A program made the position numbers and the translations under genes. From Sulfurovum sp. UBA12169 (GTDB lineage: Bacteria > Campylobacterota > Campylobacteria > Campylobacterales > Sulfurovaceae), in NCBI GenBank assembly GCA_002742845.1, contig DLUH01000005.1:321707-385706 (forward strand): a DNA stretch of 64,000 nt, read 5' to 3'. Under the pieces are notes generated by a model. That model saw only the letters and a program-made list of their open reading frames with translations, did no database searches and was not told where the DNA came from. This document shows positions 37,160 to 45,689 of the stretch, one piece after another; the stretch's first letter is position 1; the number at the start of each line of letters is the position of its first letter.

Positions 37160-38433
37160 TTTTTCATTCTCCGTCTATTTTTTAACGATTCCACAAATGC
37201 TTCCACCCTTGTTGTAAGCTGCCCCTGCTGCGAGGGACTGTAATCACTTTCGATATATAAAATCGGAATCCCATTTTTTTCCATTGCTGCAAGAACACTT
37301 CTTTGCTCCATTTCATACACTTGGCATCCGGCAAATGCCTGATAAATCACTCCATCGGCGTTGTAACTCTTAAAAAGATCAACTATTCTTCTGATTCTGT
37401 CATCATTTTTTGAAAAAATAGGACAAGTACACCCCTTTAGATATTTGTCTGCTATCGAATCAATCATATCATTTAAAAACCACTCATCAACACTTACCCT
37501 GTCATTAAACATCCTGTTTGAACTGCACGTTTCATCCGCAACGATAATGGCATCTGACTGTTCAACAATCAAAGGAATTTTATAGTTTGGAAAGATAGGA
37601 GGTGAGCCCGTATAAACAATTCTCGGACTCATTTTGCCGCCGGCATGCATTTGATTTGCGGCTCTTTGTTCTGTTTCTTCTATAAGCTTTTCAACAGCCT
37701 CTATCCAGTTGTCTATTTTGTCAAAGAAAAAAGCATTGGTAACCATAAACATATCTTTGCCTAAAATAGGAACGGTATTGTTTTTTCTAAAATCATTGAG
37801 TCTATGATAGAGCGTTTGGGCATATCCTATTTTTCGGATGGAGGCTTTAAGATTTTTCTTTGTTAGTTTCTTGCCAAGATTTTTGGACAGATCGCTGCTA
37901 AATCTTCGTATACTTCTTCTCCAGTATTCCCTGCTTTCTTCACTCTCTTTTGTTCTTGGAAAATCTACATCGACTACCTCATAACCAAAATTTTCTATGA
38001 TGGCTCCCGCTTTGGTTTTTTGATCACAGGTCGTTGGAGAGAAAATGATATCGGGTTTATCGCTGAAATTTTCCGAAGCCAAATGGCCCACTGTTGCTTT
38101 TACGAGCGGGCAGGATTTCGAAGGCATCAAATCACTTCCTATCTCATCATCCGTATAAAACCCATTGCAAAGTCTTAAAGGAACAGCATCGAGCGCATAG
38201 ATGATCTCAGAAGGTATCTGAATGCACATGGTGCCGATTTTCACTTTATCGGCATGCAGTGCTTCTTGCTTGCAATACACTTTTTCAAATAAGTCATAAA
38301 AATAATTCATCGCTTTTGGCGGTTCTTTAAACTCTTCCCTAATGATATTGAGTACTTTTACCGCTTCCATGGCCTTATGTCTGTTTTGTTTTTGCTTGGG
38401 TGTTTCTATTGTATGTTTTACATTATCAATCAT
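37156..38433 (-). CDS. HgdB-like double-cubane-cluster-type reductase
   Basis: A 425-residue protein of the HgdB/FldC family (2-hydroxyacyl-CoA dehydratase D component). Cys at about 70, 89, 108 (PSKSCPLVK), 136 (SPTTCDQKT), 303 (ADETCSSNR), 335 and 337 (GCTCPI) and 370 (FAGCQ) are enough for a multi-Fe cluster. Because only one such subunit is encoded, not an HgdA/HgdB pair, the homodimeric double-cubane-cluster protein (DCCP) type is favoured. Substrate unknown. ATG 38433 has GGAG at 8 bases and overlaps the upstream gene by 8 bases; the open frame extends to 38472. Confidence 0.82.
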   Translation of the reverse strand: MIDNVKHTIETPKQKQNRHKAMEAVKVLNIIREEFKEPPKAMNYFYDLFEKVYCKQEALHADKVKIGTMCIQIPSEIIYALDAVPLRLCNGFYTDDEIGSDLMPSKSCPLVKATVGHLASENFSDKPDIIFSPTTCDQKTKAGAIIENFGYEVVDVDFPRTKESEESREYWRRSIRRFSSDLSKNLGKKLTKKNLKASIRKIGYAQTLYHRLNDFRKNNTVPILGKDMFMVTNAFFFDKIDNWIEAVEKLIEETEQRAANQMHAGGKMSPRIVYTGSPPIFPNYKIPLIVEQSDAIIVADETCSSNRMFNDRVSVDEWFLNDMIDSIADKYLKGCTCPIFSKNDDRIRRIVDLFKSYNADGVIYQAFAGCQVYEMEQRSVLAAMEKNGIPILYIESDYSPSQQGQLTTRVEAFVESLKNRRRMKK

Positions 38434-39412
38434 TATTCTTCTCCGGCTTTTCCATGCCCATTCTTTTCGCAAAGCCTTCTTTTGTGGAACTAAATACCCT
38501 CATATTCAAAATATCCACATGCAAAGCATCATCTTCGGGACACGCAGCCACACATTTCATACAAAACATGCAATCATCCCTTAGGATATTTGTACTTATG
38601 ACATCATCGGCGATATCTTTGATCTGCATGTCGCACACCCTATAGCAATCTCCGCATTTAGTACATTTGTCTCCGTCCTTTCTAAGCTTCAAAAGCGACA
38701 GATCAGACAACGTATAATGCAGTGCGCTCATAGGACAAAAAAAGCAAAAAAATCTTTTTTTTATAAAACTTCCCACAAAAAATATTGCGGCGAACAAAAC
38801 CCCGATTGTCGTTAGGATCATGGAAGTAACCGTCGAAAAATCGATTTTCCATTGGGAAAAATCTCCTGAAAACATCGGGGAGATGACGCGCGCAGGGCAT
38901 ATCTGGCAAAAAGCGCCCGACCATTCCCTTCCCAAGACCCCGATCCCCATCAGCAAAGGGATCACAATGACGATGGCCAAAAAAATGTATTTGATTTTAG
39001 AGAGCTTTTCAAACTGCGTCTGAGAGTAGGTGCCGTATCTGATCCCGAGTTTTTTTCTCAATGCCGTTATCCAGTCTTGCAAGGTGCCAAACGGGCACAC
39101 ATAGCCGCACCAGGCTTTATTTAAAAAGACAAACCAGGCGATAAAAGTCAGCAATCCCACAAGCACCGAAATAGCCGCAGCCCCAAAAAGCACATTTGCA
39201 GGCATGGCAAGCTGATGCTGCAAAGGCATAAAGTAGCAGGTCGCTCCCGTTTCGCTATTGTACGGACAGGCAAATATCGGGATGCTTGAGCCGAAATCTA
39301 TCAAAACATATCCGCCGTACACAAAGAGTACAAACATGGACAGCTGTATCCAAAATCTTACTTTGTTTAGGGGCATAGTGTTGATCATACGTCTGATTTT
39401 ATTTTTCATCAT
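38426..39412 (-). CDS. NapH/NosR-type membrane polyferredoxin
   Basis: About 328 residues, four to five hydrophobic helices. It has the membrane Cys motifs CGYVCPFG and CFFCPMS and two cytoplasmic 4Fe-4S motifs (CTKCGDCYRVC and CMFCMKCVAACP). The plan is that of NapH/CcoG/NosR proteins, which move electrons between the quinol pool and redox partners. It lies between the larger polyferredoxin and the DCCP-like gene, overlapping both. Start ATG 39412 has GAGGT at 5 bases; a second ATG follows at 39409. Confidence 0.85.
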   Translation of the reverse strand: MMKNKIRRMINTMPLNKVRFWIQLSMFVLFVYGGYVLIDFGSSIPIFACPYNSETGATCYFMPLQHQLAMPANVLFGAAAISVLVGLLTFIAWFVFLNKAWCGYVCPFGTLQDWITALRKKLGIRYGTYSQTQFEKLSKIKYIFLAIVIVIPLLMGIGVLGREWSGAFCQICPARVISPMFSGDFSQWKIDFSTVTSMILTTIGVLFAAIFFVGSFIKKRFFCFFCPMSALHYTLSDLSLLKLRKDGDKCTKCGDCYRVCDMQIKDIADDVISTNILRDDCMFCMKCVAACPEDDALHVDILNMRVFSSTKEGFAKRMGMEKPEKNND

Positions 39413-41786
39413 ATCGAACCTCAGAAAAGGGTTTTGTTCTGTTTCTTCTAAACCTGTATGCAATAAAAGATGCCAGCAAGAGTGTCAACATAGCGATTAT
39501 CAAGCCATCTTTGTACGATTTGTATTCATTTTCGTTTGGATAAAAAGAAAGAGGGTATGTTAGTGTATATTTTGTTTTGCTATAATTGACACCGTTTAAA
39601 ATACCGCTGCTGTTATCATCATATGACAAAGAAATTAGCAGCATCCCTTTGTGTCTTTTGTCAAATTCTGACCATTTTGGAAAATAATCTTTTATGATAT
39701 TAAATGCTGCGATTCCCTCTTTGTCTGTCTTCAAATCTTTTGTCCACCCTGTATCTACAGATACTTTTATTTCGGCATTGGCCAACGGCTTGTTATTCAA
39801 AAGGGCTTTAAACCTTAAAAGATCTCCGCTTGAATGGGTATAGAAAAAACTGTCCTCTTTTTTATCTCTTACTCTGATCAGATCTATTTTATTTTTATCT
39901 CCAATAAACGGTTGGCTTTTGCGCGGCTCATATACATCCGCAAGCCCATGGTTTCCGTTTAAAAACTCCAACTTTGCGCTTTTGTAATGCAATGTATCTT
40001 CTTCAACTTTTGAACTATTGAAAAATAGATTATAATATCCGTTATGCGGCATTTTAAAACTATAAGAAGCACAATTATTCTGTATGGCGGTGCTGAGTGT
40101 TGCCTCTTTATTAAAAGTATCATAGAGCGATAATTCTCCGTCCGGTTTTCCGATACACGTATTTTGTCCAAAATTTTCACCGTAAACCAGCCATACTTTT
40201 TGGGTCGGCACTGCCATAGGATTGCCGCCGTGCATTCCTCCCCCATGAGAACCCTGGGAGTTGGCTCCGGGATCACTGCAGGTAAAATAGATCAAATCGG
40301 TTGTTTTAATCATACGTTTAAAATCCAAAACCTCACTGTTGTCATCTGCGGGTTGTGATGCGGATTTTACAAAAGAAGGTCTTTGCGCTATGCTTTGCCC
40401 GCCCATATGATGGGAATGACCTGCTGCTTTGACACCATACACGTTAAATACATATCCTCGGTAAATATTGATGCCTATAAAAAATATCACCAGCAATGAA
40501 GCAAAAAAATAGCCGAATATTTTTCTCATTCTTGTACTATCGATCAGCTTTAATCTTTTATACAGAAGTATCAAAGTCCAAACCACACCGATCCATCGCA
40601 GAAATCCAAAATAGTGAAGCCAGGCATCACCTCTTTTGGCCAGCGGCGCGACATCGGCAGCAAACCCGAAAGCCTGCGCAAATCCTTGGATAAGTGTCGC
40701 ATAGTCTTTTATAAAAAACATCTCCAGAGTATGTCCCAAAGACCCCAAAATGAAAAGCGGCGCAAAAGCATATCCTAAAGTCGAAAAAGTGGTATTAAAA
40801 TCTTTTTTAAGCACTAGGGATGCAAGCCACAAACCGAATACCGCAAAAAATACGCTCAAGACTATCGCATAAATAAAAGCAAATCCGACACCGTATTCAC
40901 TCATTCCTAAAAGAACAGCTGTTTTATTCCATATCATATCTTGCGCTATAGCGCTTCGCTCCAATCCATGTGCAAACGTCATAGAAACAGGTATAGCCGC
41001 CAAAATCAAAATAAATGCCCAAACCTCAGCATTGAGAGCTTTGAATTTTTTTTCCAGTATGTGTGCGGGCTTTGTCAATGTAAACTTTACCGCCTCGCAA
41101 GCGTTTGCACACTCCATACACAAAGTACAGTCATCGGTATGGTTTTTTGCGGCAAACGAAAAAGGCTTGAGATGATACGGGCACGAAGAAGCGCATTCAA
41201 AAGTTGTACACTCCTTGCAACTCTCCGTATAGGTCTCCAGTTTGGTAAAAGAGAGTTTATCATACGCTCTGCACATTGTCCCGATAGGACAGATATATTT
41301 ACAATAGCTCATATCTTTGTACATATAATAAACAACAAATGCAACCGCGGTCATACCGGCAAACAAACCGGCTGTCCCAAGCGGGCTTGTTAAAAAGTCA
41401 GGGAACAAATAATAGGTTCCCCACCATCCGAAAATCAATAAAAAAATTCCTATATACCTGTTTTGCATCCATTTTGGCATCGTTTTTTTTAAACCCAAAG
41501 AGGTAATATATTTGCCCAAAAACCCATGCGGACAGATCCCGCAAAATATTCTTCCGAATGTCGGAAGCGTCAACAGCATAAAGAGCGGCCAAAACAAAAC
41601 CCAAAAAACGGCGCCGGTAAAAATATTCTCTTTGGCGGGGTTCATAAACCCATAAAAAACGGCATAAAAAAACAAGAGCGCAACAGCGATCCTAAGCCCC
41701 AATAAAAATTTCTTATTTTTAAACACAAATCCCAAAATGGGCCTGTTGAAAATATCATTTTTGTCTCTTTTTACAAAATTAACCAT
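39399..41786 (-). CDS. membrane polyferredoxin fused to a periplasmic His-rich and DUF4198-like region
   Basis: A 795-residue fusion. Residues 25-270 are a NapH/CcoG-like membrane polyferredoxin (CGICPHG at 82-88, CKYICPIG at 162-169, clusters at C190/193/198/202 and C220/223/226/230). Residues 300-445 carry further membrane helices. Two His/Met-rich motifs (HSHHMGG at 457-463; SHGGGMHGG at 513-521) could bind Cu or Ni. Residues about 600-750 resemble a DUF4198/carboxypeptidase-regulatory Ig-like domain (KPLANAEIKV, TDKEGIAAF), ending in a C-terminal membrane anchor. AAAGG ribosome site. Confidence 0.75.
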   Translation of the reverse strand: MVNFVKRDKNDIFNRPILGFVFKNKKFLLGLRIAVALLFFYAVFYGFMNPAKENIFTGAVFWVLFWPLFMLLTLPTFGRIFCGICPHGFLGKYITSLGLKKTMPKWMQNRYIGIFLLIFGWWGTYYLFPDFLTSPLGTAGLFAGMTAVAFVVYYMYKDMSYCKYICPIGTMCRAYDKLSFTKLETYTESCKECTTFECASSCPYHLKPFSFAAKNHTDDCTLCMECANACEAVKFTLTKPAHILEKKFKALNAEVWAFILILAAIPVSMTFAHGLERSAIAQDMIWNKTAVLLGMSEYGVGFAFIYAIVLSVFFAVFGLWLASLVLKKDFNTTFSTLGYAFAPLFILGSLGHTLEMFFIKDYATLIQGFAQAFGFAADVAPLAKRGDAWLHYFGFLRWIGVVWTLILLYKRLKLIDSTRMRKIFGYFFASLLVIFFIGINIYRGYVFNVYGVKAAGHSHHMGGQSIAQRPSFVKSASQPADDNSEVLDFKRMIKTTDLIYFTCSDPGANSQGSHGGGMHGGNPMAVPTQKVWLVYGENFGQNTCIGKPDGELSLYDTFNKEATLSTAIQNNCASYSFKMPHNGYYNLFFNSSKVEEDTLHYKSAKLEFLNGNHGLADVYEPRKSQPFIGDKNKIDLIRVRDKKEDSFFYTHSSGDLLRFKALLNNKPLANAEIKVSVDTGWTKDLKTDKEGIAAFNIIKDYFPKWSEFDKRHKGMLLISLSYDDNSSGILNGVNYSKTKYTLTYPLSFYPNENEYKSYKDGLIIAMLTLLLASFIAYRFRRNRTKPFSEVRYDEK

Positions 41787-41796
41787 TCTTTGCCTT

Positions 41797-42459
41797 TCAA
41801 AGTATGAGGTGGCCGTTGAGTATTAAAACTCCGGTGATAAATAAAAGCAGCGCAGCTGCGACCTCAATCATTTTTACATAGGTTCTAAACTCCCTCAGCA
41901 GTCCCCTGATGATATTGGATAGAAAAAATCCGTAGAATAAAAAAGGGATCAGCGCCGCTCCGACTCCAAAAGATATCCCCATACCCGCAGCATTTGCTAG
42001 TGTTTCGCTGCTTGCGGCCAGTGCGACAAGAGTTAGGACGGGTGTGCACGGGTTTAACGCGACCATTGCACCGATTCCAAACAGTCCAAACCTACTTGCG
42101 GAGCGTTTAACCCCAATTGGGGGAGCCAAAGAGCAGCTTTTTTTATTTTTACGAAAAATCCCATAGAGCATAAAAAGCCCCATCATCATCGTAAATATCC
42201 CCAGTATCAACTGAAATATAGTATTGTCATCCAATATCGCTTTGATCAAGCCTGCACTGCTTAGGGCAACAACAGAGATCATTGTGTATGAAAAAATTCT
42301 TCCCAAGCTAAACGGCAACACTACGCCTATGGATTGTTTTACGGTAGCGGAATCATTGACCAAAAACGGGCTCAAAAAAGGCATACACGTAAACATGCAT
42401 GCCGTACTGCCGTAAGACAATCCTATAATAAACAGCGAAAAGTATGAAAACGTCTCCAC
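41797..42459 (-). CDS. DsbD/CcdA-like (TauE/SafE-type) membrane protein
   Basis: A 220-residue protein with six or so helices. Cys21 and Cys25 lie in the first helix (TACMFTCMP), and Cys138 in NPCTPVLTL is the second; the paired Cys in helices with Pro are the hallmark of the DsbD-beta/CcdA thiol conduit, also annotated as sulfite exporter TauE/SafE. It would pass reducing equivalents across the inner membrane. GTG start with AAGAG upstream. First gene of the operon, 10 bases before the polyferredoxin. Confidence 0.75.
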   Translation of the reverse strand: METFSYFSLFIIGLSYGSTACMFTCMPFLSPFLVNDSATVKQSIGVVLPFSLGRIFSYTMISVVALSSAGLIKAILDDNTIFQLILGIFTMMMGLFMLYGIFRKNKKSCSLAPPIGVKRSASRFGLFGIGAMVALNPCTPVLTLVALAASSETLANAAGMGISFGVGAALIPFLFYGFFLSNIIRGLLREFRTYVKMIEVAAALLLFITGVLILNGHLIL

Positions 42460-42815
42460 TTTTATCTCTTACTGTTTCTATTCATATGTTAAATCCAATA
42501 CACTATCCTCTATTCGGACCTGCCGCAATTTCCGCAACTTTCAACATCTAAAATTTGTAAAGCCTGATTGTTTTACATTTACCGTTGCCCCAGATTAGAC
42601 ATGCATTATTTCCAAAAAATGTTAATTATCTGTTAAGCGAAAGGGGGATTTAAAATATAAAAAATTATAGAATTTAATTATAAAAATGATGCTATAATCA
42701 TTTGAAATAAAAGTAGGGCTAATTTACTAGACGTGTTTTTGATCTCAAGATCGCCTGAATAAAGAGCGTGCGGGAGAGTGTTTTTCATAAAGTGGAGTTG
42801 GCAAAAAAGGGCATA
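42460..42815. promoter_or_regulatory. divergent promoter region, DCCP operon and c-di-GMP gene
   Basis: A 356-base region without a convincing gene. A TATAAT lies on the plus strand at 42693-42698, and minus-strand TATAAT boxes at 42664-42669 and 42677-42682 face the DCCP operon. The minus-strand leader towards 42459 is thus about 200 nt, unusually long. It contains a short frame ending in SCGNCGRSE but with no start codon. A GATCTC-AAGATC-like dyad lies near 42741-42752. Confidence 0.45.
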
Positions 42816-45611
42816 ATGCATTCATCAAAGTTGTTTGATCCGGCTGTCCGCTTAATAGGCAATATAAAATATACGCGAAAGATCGCGCTGGCAAGTTTTA
42901 TCTTTTTTCTTCCTGTTCTTCTGCTTCTCTTTCTTGGCTATAACTATCTGGGAAACCAGTATCTGGCGATTCAAAAATTCCAATCCCGGCTTCACTACAA
43001 CCAAAAGGTTCAGGGATTTTTTGAATATATTTTGCTCGAACGGGGAATGATGGCAGCCCTTGGGCACGGCGACAATACCTACAAGCGGCACATCCAAGCC
43101 AATTTTTCCAAGATAGAATCGGCCATGGCCGCCGTAGATGCGCTTTCTGCCCCAACGCCGCACATCAAACAAGAATGGGAGAAGATAAAAACCGAATGGG
43201 CGCTACTTCGGCAAGAGCTATGGAACCTTTCGCCGCAACAAAATTTCGACCGCCACACCGATTTAGCCGATCAGGTTCTGCATTTGACACAAGATACCGA
43301 TGTCGATCCGGAACTTATCAACAATACTGATTTGAGTATAACACATCTTGCCGAGATTCTCAACGAACATCTCCCTGCACTGGCGCAGGAGGCAGGAAAA
43401 GCCCGTGCGATAGGCACGGCTGTGATCATGAAGCAGTCGATGTCTCTTGAAGAAAAAAGAGCGGCTACCCTACTCTACGGCACAGCCCAGTCTCATAAAG
43501 CCGGAATCGAACACGCTTTTGAAATTACCTGCAAATCTCAGCACGATATCTGCCGCGCCATTTCCCCTTTTATTGAAAAGATAAAACACAAGACTGACCG
43601 CTTTGGCGACAGGTTTGTTTTCGAAATTATCAATACCGATCATTGGTCTCTTGATGCTAAAAACTATTTTGATGAAGCAACGCAAATTATCAGTCACTAT
43701 TTTGATACATATGATGCCGTTTTTGATGCACTTCAAAAACATTTAAGCAGCCAACTTTCCCTTTTGGCCAAACAGATCATTGCCATAAGCATTATTGCTG
43801 CTGTCATGCTGATTTGTTTGATCTATTTTATGATGGGGTTTTATTTTTCTTTTATAAAATCGCTTAAAAGCTTGACAAAGGCATCCCAAATGATCGCTTT
43901 GGGCAATTTTGGCATCTCCGTCCCGATCCAAACGCGGGATGAAATGGCCGATGTCTCGTACGCTTTTAATGAGATGGGCCAAAAAATAAAGCAAACTTTT
44001 GCCTTTTTGGAAAGCTACAAAAAAGCGATAGATGAGAGCAACATCGTCTCCATTACAGATATTGACGGCAATATCACCTATGCCAACGACCAATTTTGCA
44101 AAATAACAGGATACACTCGCGAGGAGCTCATCGGCCAAAACCACCGCATCCTCAAAGATCCCGCTACCCCGGACAAAATCTACGAAGAGTTATGGAAAAC
44201 GATTCTTGATAAACGGGTCTGGTCGGGCATCTTGAAAAATATCGACAAAAACAAAAAACCTTTCTATGTCGATGCAACCATTACTCCCATCATAAATGCT
44301 GAAGGAGAGATCGTCGAATTTGCAGCGACACGGCACAATATCACCCAACTGATTGAGCAAAAAGAAAAACTTGCCCATCAATTATATACAGACTTTTTGA
44401 CAGAACTCCCCAACCGTTTAAAGCTATTAGAAGACCTTAAATATACCCATAGATCATCTATCTTGGCGCTGATTAACATTGATCGCTTTAGCGAAATCAA
44501 TGAATTTTATGGCACTGATACAGGAGATGAAGTTCTTATACAGATGCGTGATCGTATCACTTCTTTTCTCGAGGGAGCTTCTTTTAAACTTTACCATATT
44601 TATGCGGACGAATTTGCTCTTCTAATTGAAAAGCACGATTTGCAAAACTATGACAAAAATCTTCTTGAAATGCTTCATAAACATATCGAATTGCATCCTT
44701 TTCTCATCCAAGGCAATGCCATCATTGTTGGTATAACACTAGGAGCGATCGACCATACCGATACCAAACACTATCTCCTAACCGATACTGATATGGTACT
44801 GCGCCATGCCAAAAAATCCCAAAAAAATATTTTGATCCTTTCAGAGGTCGATACCATCAAAGAAGAGATTGCACACAATATTGAGTACATTGGAAAAATC
44901 AAAGAAGCGATGACGGCCAATCGGATTATTCCTTATTTTCAGCCCATCGTCAACACTGCTTCGGGCACAATAACCAAACATGAATGCCTCATGCGCCTTA
45001 TAACCTCCGAAGGAGTTGTTGTTTCTCCCTCTTCCTTCTTAGTCGTAGCAAAAAAGGCCCATCTTTATACCAATTTAACAAGGATTATCATCGAGAAAGT
45101 ATTCGCCGTTTTTGAGAACAGAGAAGATGAATTTTCAATCAACCTTTCAGTCGATGATATTATGGATTCTGCTACCGTTGAATTTATTATGGACAAAATA
45201 GAAAATCCAAAATTTAACCGTCGCGTTATCTTTGAAATTACCGAATCCGAAGAGTTTGAAAATTTTGAAGAGGTTCGCCGCTTTATCAGCGAAGCCAAAC
45301 GCAGAGGTGCCAAGATCGCCATCGATGATTTTGGCAGCGGCTACTCCAACTTTGCCTACTTGATACATTTGCAAGTTGACTTCATTAAAATTGATGCTTC
45401 GCTGATCAAAAACATCGACAAAGACTCAAGCAGCCGCATTATCGTCGAAACGATCGTTACCTTTGCCAAACTGTTGGGGATCAAAACCATTGCCGAATTC
45501 GTTCACTCTCGCGAAGTTTTTGAGGTTGTTCAAAAGATTGGTGTTGATTTTTCACAGGGGTTTTATTTTTATGAACCACAATCCAAACCATCGCAAACAG
45601 ATCCTCTTTAA
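42816..45611 (+). CDS. NIT-HAMP-PAS-GGDEF-EAL c-di-GMP signalling protein
   Basis: About 931 residues. Two membrane helices flank a periplasmic helical region resembling a nitrate/nitrite-sensing NIT domain (LLERGMMAALGHGD), then a HAMP linker, PAS domain (SITDIDGNITYAND) and tandem GGDEF-EAL. GGDEF is degenerate (YADEF), so synthase activity is unlikely. EAL has ECL for EAL, with NLS, FEITESE, IDDFGSGYSN, KID and Q-G intact, suggesting active c-di-GMP hydrolysis. Start ATG 42816 (AAGGG upstream) is chosen over GTG 42768. Confidence 0.85.
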   Translation: MHSSKLFDPAVRLIGNIKYTRKIALASFIFFLPVLLLLFLGYNYLGNQYLAIQKFQSRLHYNQKVQGFFEYILLERGMMAALGHGDNTYKRHIQANFSKIESAMAAVDALSAPTPHIKQEWEKIKTEWALLRQELWNLSPQQNFDRHTDLADQVLHLTQDTDVDPELINNTDLSITHLAEILNEHLPALAQEAGKARAIGTAVIMKQSMSLEEKRAATLLYGTAQSHKAGIEHAFEITCKSQHDICRAISPFIEKIKHKTDRFGDRFVFEIINTDHWSLDAKNYFDEATQIISHYFDTYDAVFDALQKHLSSQLSLLAKQIIAISIIAAVMLICLIYFMMGFYFSFIKSLKSLTKASQMIALGNFGISVPIQTRDEMADVSYAFNEMGQKIKQTFAFLESYKKAIDESNIVSITDIDGNITYANDQFCKITGYTREELIGQNHRILKDPATPDKIYEELWKTILDKRVWSGILKNIDKNKKPFYVDATITPIINAEGEIVEFAATRHNITQLIEQKEKLAHQLYTDFLTELPNRLKLLEDLKYTHRSSILALINIDRFSEINEFYGTDTGDEVLIQMRDRITSFLEGASFKLYHIYADEFALLIEKHDLQNYDKNLLEMLHKHIELHPFLIQGNAIIVGITLGAIDHTDTKHYLLTDTDMVLRHAKKSQKNILILSEVDTIKEEIAHNIEYIGKIKEAMTANRIIPYFQPIVNTASGTITKHECLMRLITSEGVVVSPSSFLVVAKKAHLYTNLTRIIIEKVFAVFENREDEFSINLSVDDIMDSATVEFIMDKIENPKFNRRVIFEITESEEFENFEEVRRFISEAKRRGAKIAIDDFGSGYSNFAYLIHLQVDFIKIDASLIKNIDKDSSSRIIVETIVTFAKLLGIKTIAEFVHSREVFEVVQKIGVDFSQGFYFYEPQSKPSQTDPL

Positions 45612-45689
45612 TGCCAAAATTTTTTAATACCATTTTTACAATGGGTTTGTTATAATCTTTTATCTAAACACCCAAAGGCTTGCCATCCT

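Noticed and set aside
37156-38433. Classical 2-hydroxyacyl-CoA dehydratase for amino-acid fermentation
   Set aside because: Only one HgdB-like subunit is encoded and no CoA-transferase or acyl-CoA dehydrogenase is nearby; DCCP-like is the simpler reading, though not proven.
42460-42600. Minus-strand fragment ending SCGNCGRSE, and an adjoining frame with an in-frame TGA that could be read as selenocysteine
   Set aside because: No start codon follows the upstream stops in the first frame, the Cys-TGA reading has no supporting SECIS-like structure, and both are very short; more likely untranslated leader.
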